Part shown: piece after piece, positions 61,239 to 64,000 of the stretch
How positions within the stretch are numbered: position 1 is the first letter of the stretch
Layout of the letters: every line of letters begins with the position of its first letter
DNA from: Klebsiella aerogenes
GTDB lineage: Bacteria > Pseudomonadota > Gammaproteobacteria > Enterobacterales > Enterobacteriaceae
Reading direction: 5' to 3'
Assembly (NCBI GenBank): GCA_029027985.1
Contig: CP119076.1
Span: 3,594,422 to 3,658,421 of the forward strand
Length of the DNA: 64,000 bases
Made by a program: the position numbers and the translations under genes
The notes under the pieces: generated by a model
The model's database searches: none
Seen by the model: only the letters and a program-made list of their open reading frames with translations
Told to the model about the DNA's origin: nothing

Positions 61239-62105
61239 ATGAACTACAAATTGGTTAAGCAACTCAAAGATGATAATACATTAAGAAAAAGCTTTATTGA
61301 TTTAGCCATCAAGACGTTCGATTTATCCTTTGATGACTGGTACCAGCAAGGGTACTGGACCGAATCATATATCCCCTACGCTTTCGTTGATAAGAATAAA
61401 GTTATTGCCAATGCATCAGCCAATATCATTGATTTAGTCTGGCAAGGGCAGAGCAGACGCTATATTCAAATTGGTACGGTGATGACCAACATCGATTACC
61501 GCAATAGAGGCCTCGCCGGTCAGTTGATTCAACATATTCTTGACGACTGGCGCGACAAAGCGGATGCCTTTTTCCTGTTTGCCAACTCAACGACCGTTGA
61601 CTTTTACCCCCGATTCGGTTTCAGACAGACCGATGAATATCAATATGTTGCGCCGGTCTCACCGACAAGCGGCGACTTCCGTAAGCTGGATATGGATAAC
61701 GCTGACGATATTACCCTACTCAAACGTTATTACCAGAAGTCGAACCCTTTCTCGCAGCTGCGGGTGGAGAATAATTTCGGCCTGCTGATGTTTTACTGCT
61801 CGGCGTTTATGAAGCATTTCGTCTACTACTCGGAGAAAAACCAGGCCATCGCCATTGCCATGCAAAGCGCCCATGAGCTTATCTGCTTTGATATTTTTTG
61901 CGATGCCGGGCAATCCATGGCAACCATTATTAACGAACTGGCCCAGCCGCAATCCCAACAGGCAGTTCTCGGTTTTACGCCGAAGGAAGCCCGCCTTGGC
62001 GAGTACGAAAAATTAGATGGCGAAGATATGCTGTTTATCTATTCAACGAAAGAGAACATCTTTCACGATAATAAACTGATGTTCCCATTGCTGGCGCATG
62101 CCTGA
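61239..62105 (+). CDS. GNAT-family N-acetyltransferase (two-domain)
   Basis: 288 residues from ATG 61239, with AAGGGA nine bases upstream; an ATG at 61230 sits too close to that site. The GNAT core is residues ~5-145: WTESYIPYAFVDKNKVIANAS, the acetyl-CoA loop IGTVMTNIDYRNRGLAGQLIQHIL (R/Q-x-x-G-x-A form) and FFLFANSTTVDFYPRFGFR. The C-terminal half resembles an acyltransferase-associated sterol-carrier-like region but is not clearly assigned. The substrate is unknown. It is a single gene converging on an FMN oxidase across a strong hairpin. Confidence 0.85.
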   Translation: MNYKLVKQLKDDNTLRKSFIDLAIKTFDLSFDDWYQQGYWTESYIPYAFVDKNKVIANASANIIDLVWQGQSRRYIQIGTVMTNIDYRNRGLAGQLIQHILDDWRDKADAFFLFANSTTVDFYPRFGFRQTDEYQYVAPVSPTSGDFRKLDMDNADDITLLKRYYQKSNPFSQLRVENNFGLLMFYCSAFMKHFVYYSEKNQAIAIAMQSAHELICFDIFCDAGQSMATIINELAQPQSQQAVLGFTPKEARLGEYEKLDGEDMLFIYSTKENIFHDNKLMFPLLAHA

Positions 62106-62108
62106 CGC

Positions 62109-62156
62109 AAACCTGCTGGCGCCCGCTCAGCTGAATGCGCGGGCGCCAGCAGGTTT
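62109..62156. terminator. Bidirectional terminator, 18-base perfect stem
   Basis: AAACCTGCTGGCGCCCGC (62109-62126) pairs perfectly with GCGGGCGCCAGCAGGTTT (62139-62156) around a 12-base loop, between the convergent GNAT and oxidase genes. Confidence 0.85.
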
Positions 62157-62160
62157 CGAC

Positions 62161-63363
62161 TTACGACTGCAGATCTTTTTCTGTCAGTAATTTGGTTTTC
62201 TTCACCTGTTCAATATCTTTGGCACCGCCCAACATCATATTGATCACCAACTCTTTATTCAGTTGTTCGATAACCGAAGCTACCCCCTGGGCGCCGCCGA
62301 GATTAAGCCCGTACAGCACCGGGCGCCCTACAGCAACGATATCCGCACCGCTGGCAAGTGCTTTAAAGACATGAGAACCGCGACGCACGCCGCTGTCGAA
62401 AATTATCGGCACGCGCTTATTCACCACCTTCGCAATCGCTGGCAGCAAATCGAATGACGATGGGCCACTATCTAACTGGCGACCGCCGTGGTTAGAGACC
62501 CATAGCCCTGCCGCCCCGGCCTGAATGGCGACTTCAGCATCTTCCGGAGACTGAATGCCTTTCACAATCACCGGCAATCCGGAGATACGTTGAACATACT
62601 GAATATCTTCTGGTGTAAATGCCTGTTTCGCCTGAGCGTAGATTTCACTGATCCCAGCGCCTTTACCGGTCTTCGAACCATCATCATTTTGTCGGGCAAA
62701 CATCTCAAGGTTGGCAAAACCGAGCGGGAACTGGAAGTTGTTTTTAATATCGTCTTCACGATAGCCGCCAACCGGAGAATCAACGGTCAGAATAATCGCT
62801 TTCGCGCCATGTTTAACCGCTTCACCGAGAATAAACTCATTGAACTGATTGTTTTTACTCATATAAAGCTGGAAGAAAAATGGATTTTCCCCTGAGGCCT
62901 TGGCCACCTCGGCGATAGTTTTATTGCCATAGGTACTTAAGGAGAAAATCGAACCCACCTGTGCCATACCTTTCGCTGTCGCTAACTCACCGTTTTGATG
63001 CGCCAATCCCTGTGCCGCCATCGGAGCCTGAATAATCGGCGTTTTTAGCCTGATCCCCAGGAGACTGGTCGACAAGTTGATATCCTTTAATTCAATACCC
63101 TGCAGCACGCGCGGCATAATATATTTTTTATCGAAATCCGCAGTATTACTCCGCAGATTATTTTCATCTTCCGCGCCGCCACGAATATAACCGAACGCCC
63201 CTTTATCCATTCGCGCCTTAACCTGCGCCTCCAACGACGACAGGTTAGTTATCTTCAGCGTTTTCTCTTCGCTACTGGCTTTATATTCCGCTGCCTGAAC
63301 CATCGTTGACGTCAGGGCTAACGCCAGCGCGGCAAATGCGGTGGCCAATTTTTGCTTTTTCAT
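62161..63363 (-). CDS. Exported FMN-dependent alpha-hydroxyacid oxidase/dehydrogenase
   Basis: 400 residues from ATG 63363; an ATG three codons earlier lies too near the GAGGG site. The FMN family fold is full length: FGYIRGGAEDENNLRSNTADFD, IIQAPMAAQGLAHQNGELA, FFQLYMSKNN, ILTVDSPVGGYREDD, VIVKGIQSPEDA (Lys on FMN), the catalytic SNHGGRQLD and FDSGVRRGSHVFKALASGADIVAVGRP. Relatives oxidise L-lactate or glycolate. Unusually a signal peptide MKKQKLATAFAALALALTST with cleavage near VQA-AEY is fused in front, predicting a periplasmic enzyme. It follows a yceI gene by 18 bases. Confidence 0.88.
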   Translation of the reverse strand: MKKQKLATAFAALALALTSTMVQAAEYKASSEEKTLKITNLSSLEAQVKARMDKGAFGYIRGGAEDENNLRSNTADFDKKYIMPRVLQGIELKDINLSTSLLGIRLKTPIIQAPMAAQGLAHQNGELATAKGMAQVGSIFSLSTYGNKTIAEVAKASGENPFFFQLYMSKNNQFNEFILGEAVKHGAKAIILTVDSPVGGYREDDIKNNFQFPLGFANLEMFARQNDDGSKTGKGAGISEIYAQAKQAFTPEDIQYVQRISGLPVIVKGIQSPEDAEVAIQAGAAGLWVSNHGGRQLDSGPSSFDLLPAIAKVVNKRVPIIFDSGVRRGSHVFKALASGADIVAVGRPVLYGLNLGGAQGVASVIEQLNKELVINMMLGGAKDIEQVKKTKLLTEKDLQS

Positions 63364-63381
63364 TATCGTCATTCCCTCTAC

Positions 63382-63948
63382 TTACTGTTTAATCCCTTCA
63401 ACCTGGATAGCAATGTCCACCGTTTTGCTCATCCCCATATCCACCAGATAATCGACTCCCCATTGTGTACGGTCGATCTGCGCGACAAAATCACCGCCGC
63501 ATACCTGAGCCTTAAAGACCGGGCTCTCGTAGCAGTTAAACCTGGTTGCCTTAAGGGTTACCGGACGACTGATGCCTTTCATGGTCAACTGTCCGTCGAT
63601 GGCCGTAGGTTTGTCGTCAGCGAAATGCCACTTGCTCGAGGTAAAAACGATCGTCGGATATTTCTCCGCATTCAGAATATCACTGCTAAGAATATGCTTA
63701 TCAAAAGCTGGCACCCCAGTATTGAGCGCTTTTAGCGGAATAGTTACCTGAAGGTGGCCCATTTTATTTTCTGGCTGATAATCAACTTCACCAGTGATAG
63801 CATAGAACCCACCGTGATTAGTCGATGTCTGGAAATGGTCAATATTAAATACGGCATTCGTATGGGTATTGTCGAGTTTATAGATGTCAGCATGCGCAGC
63901 GCCAGATAATAATAACGCGGCGACAGGAAGGAGTAAGCGAGTTTTCAT
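63382..63948 (-). CDS. YceI-family periplasmic protein
   Basis: 188 residues with a signal peptide MKTRLLLPVAALLLSGAAHA-DI. The YceI lipocalin-like barrel is clear: YKLDNTHTNAVFNIDHFQTS near residue 22, FDKHILSSDILNAEKYPTIVFTSSKW near 83, and DGQLTMKGISRPVTL near 117. YceI proteins bind polyisoprenoid or quinone-like ligands. It is the first gene of a two-gene operon with the exported FMN oxidase; a quinone-carrying role for that enzyme is a testable idea. Two cysteines (FNCYES, QVCGGD) could form a disulfide. Confidence 0.88.
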   Translation of the reverse strand: MKTRLLLPVAALLLSGAAHADIYKLDNTHTNAVFNIDHFQTSTNHGGFYAITGEVDYQPENKMGHLQVTIPLKALNTGVPAFDKHILSSDILNAEKYPTIVFTSSKWHFADDKPTAIDGQLTMKGISRPVTLKATRFNCYESPVFKAQVCGGDFVAQIDRTQWGVDYLVDMGMSKTVDIAIQVEGIKQ

Positions 63949-64000
63949 ATTTATGTTCCCGGATGGTATTGATATTTTTATCTAATTTAACATCAGATCT

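Overview
The window is chromosomal DNA from an enterobacterium of the Klebsiella/Raoultella group. This rests on gene order and protein recognition: a ramR tail beside nfsB, the Klebsiella-type serine arylsulfatase pair atsBA with moaR/moaE/moaF of the monoamine regulon, a yahBCDEFGIJ block, and a lysU-dtpC-cadABC block. Species cannot be fixed from the sequence alone. No rRNA, tRNA, CRISPR array, prophage or insertion sequence was seen. About 58 genes are supported, one of them cut by the left edge and one a decayed remnant.

Layout. 1-8.3 kb: ramR tail, a YjbR-like gene, nfsB, a membrane protein, an MmyB-type regulator divergent from a drug-efflux MFS gene, ybdG (mechanosensitive channel), an Exc2-like lipoprotein and pheP. 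8.4-13.4 kb: a TonB-dependent siderophore-type receptor downstream of a YncE-like lipoprotein, then a second type II NADH dehydrogenase. 13.8-28.4 kb: an amine-utilisation island. It holds an aldehyde dehydrogenase, a PuuB-like FAD amine oxidase, a cupin, an amino acid/amine permease, a small unknown protein, a HigBA toxin-antitoxin pair, an HDAC-family deacetylase overlapping an MFS transporter, the LuxR-type regulator moaR, atsB/atsA, and moaE/moaF. 28.4-29.35 kb: nine tandem copies of a 109-110 bp intergenic repeat. 29.4-36.8 kb: aldo/keto reductase, M20 amidohydrolase with an orphan solute-binding protein, small envelope and stress proteins including an LEA-like 11-residue repeat protein, a HlyD/DUF3302 pair and an IprA-like regulator.

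36.9-45.7 kb: yahB-yahJ, which looks like a carbamoyl-transfer catabolic pathway (three FdrA/YlbE/YlbF-type subunits, a carbamate kinase, and a Tat-exported amidohydrolase). 45.9-54.6 kb: lysU, dtpC and the acid-inducible lysine decarboxylase system cadA-cadB-cadC. 54.8-56.7 kb: an Old Yellow Enzyme remnant with an internal deletion, a palindromic repeat, a BhsA-like protein and an LpxL-type acyltransferase. 57.0-60.8 kb: a four-gene operon encoding a kynurenine-formamidase-like hydrolase, RidA, an aminotransferase and an amino acid permease. 61.2-64 kb: a GNAT protein, then a YceI protein with a signal-peptide-bearing FMN alpha-hydroxyacid oxidase.

The strongest new signal is a shared motif, TCTTCMGGACGATA or TCTTTAGAACGATA. 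It occurs five times in the amine island, each copy pointing towards a gene start and each followed 35-37 bases later by a -10-like hexamer. One copy precedes each of the aldehyde dehydrogenase, FAD oxidase, permease, atsBA and moaEF units. I infer that these form one regulon, with MoaR the obvious candidate activator, and that the island recovers free amines from sulfated and possibly N-acetylated conjugates. This was read by eye and no search was run.
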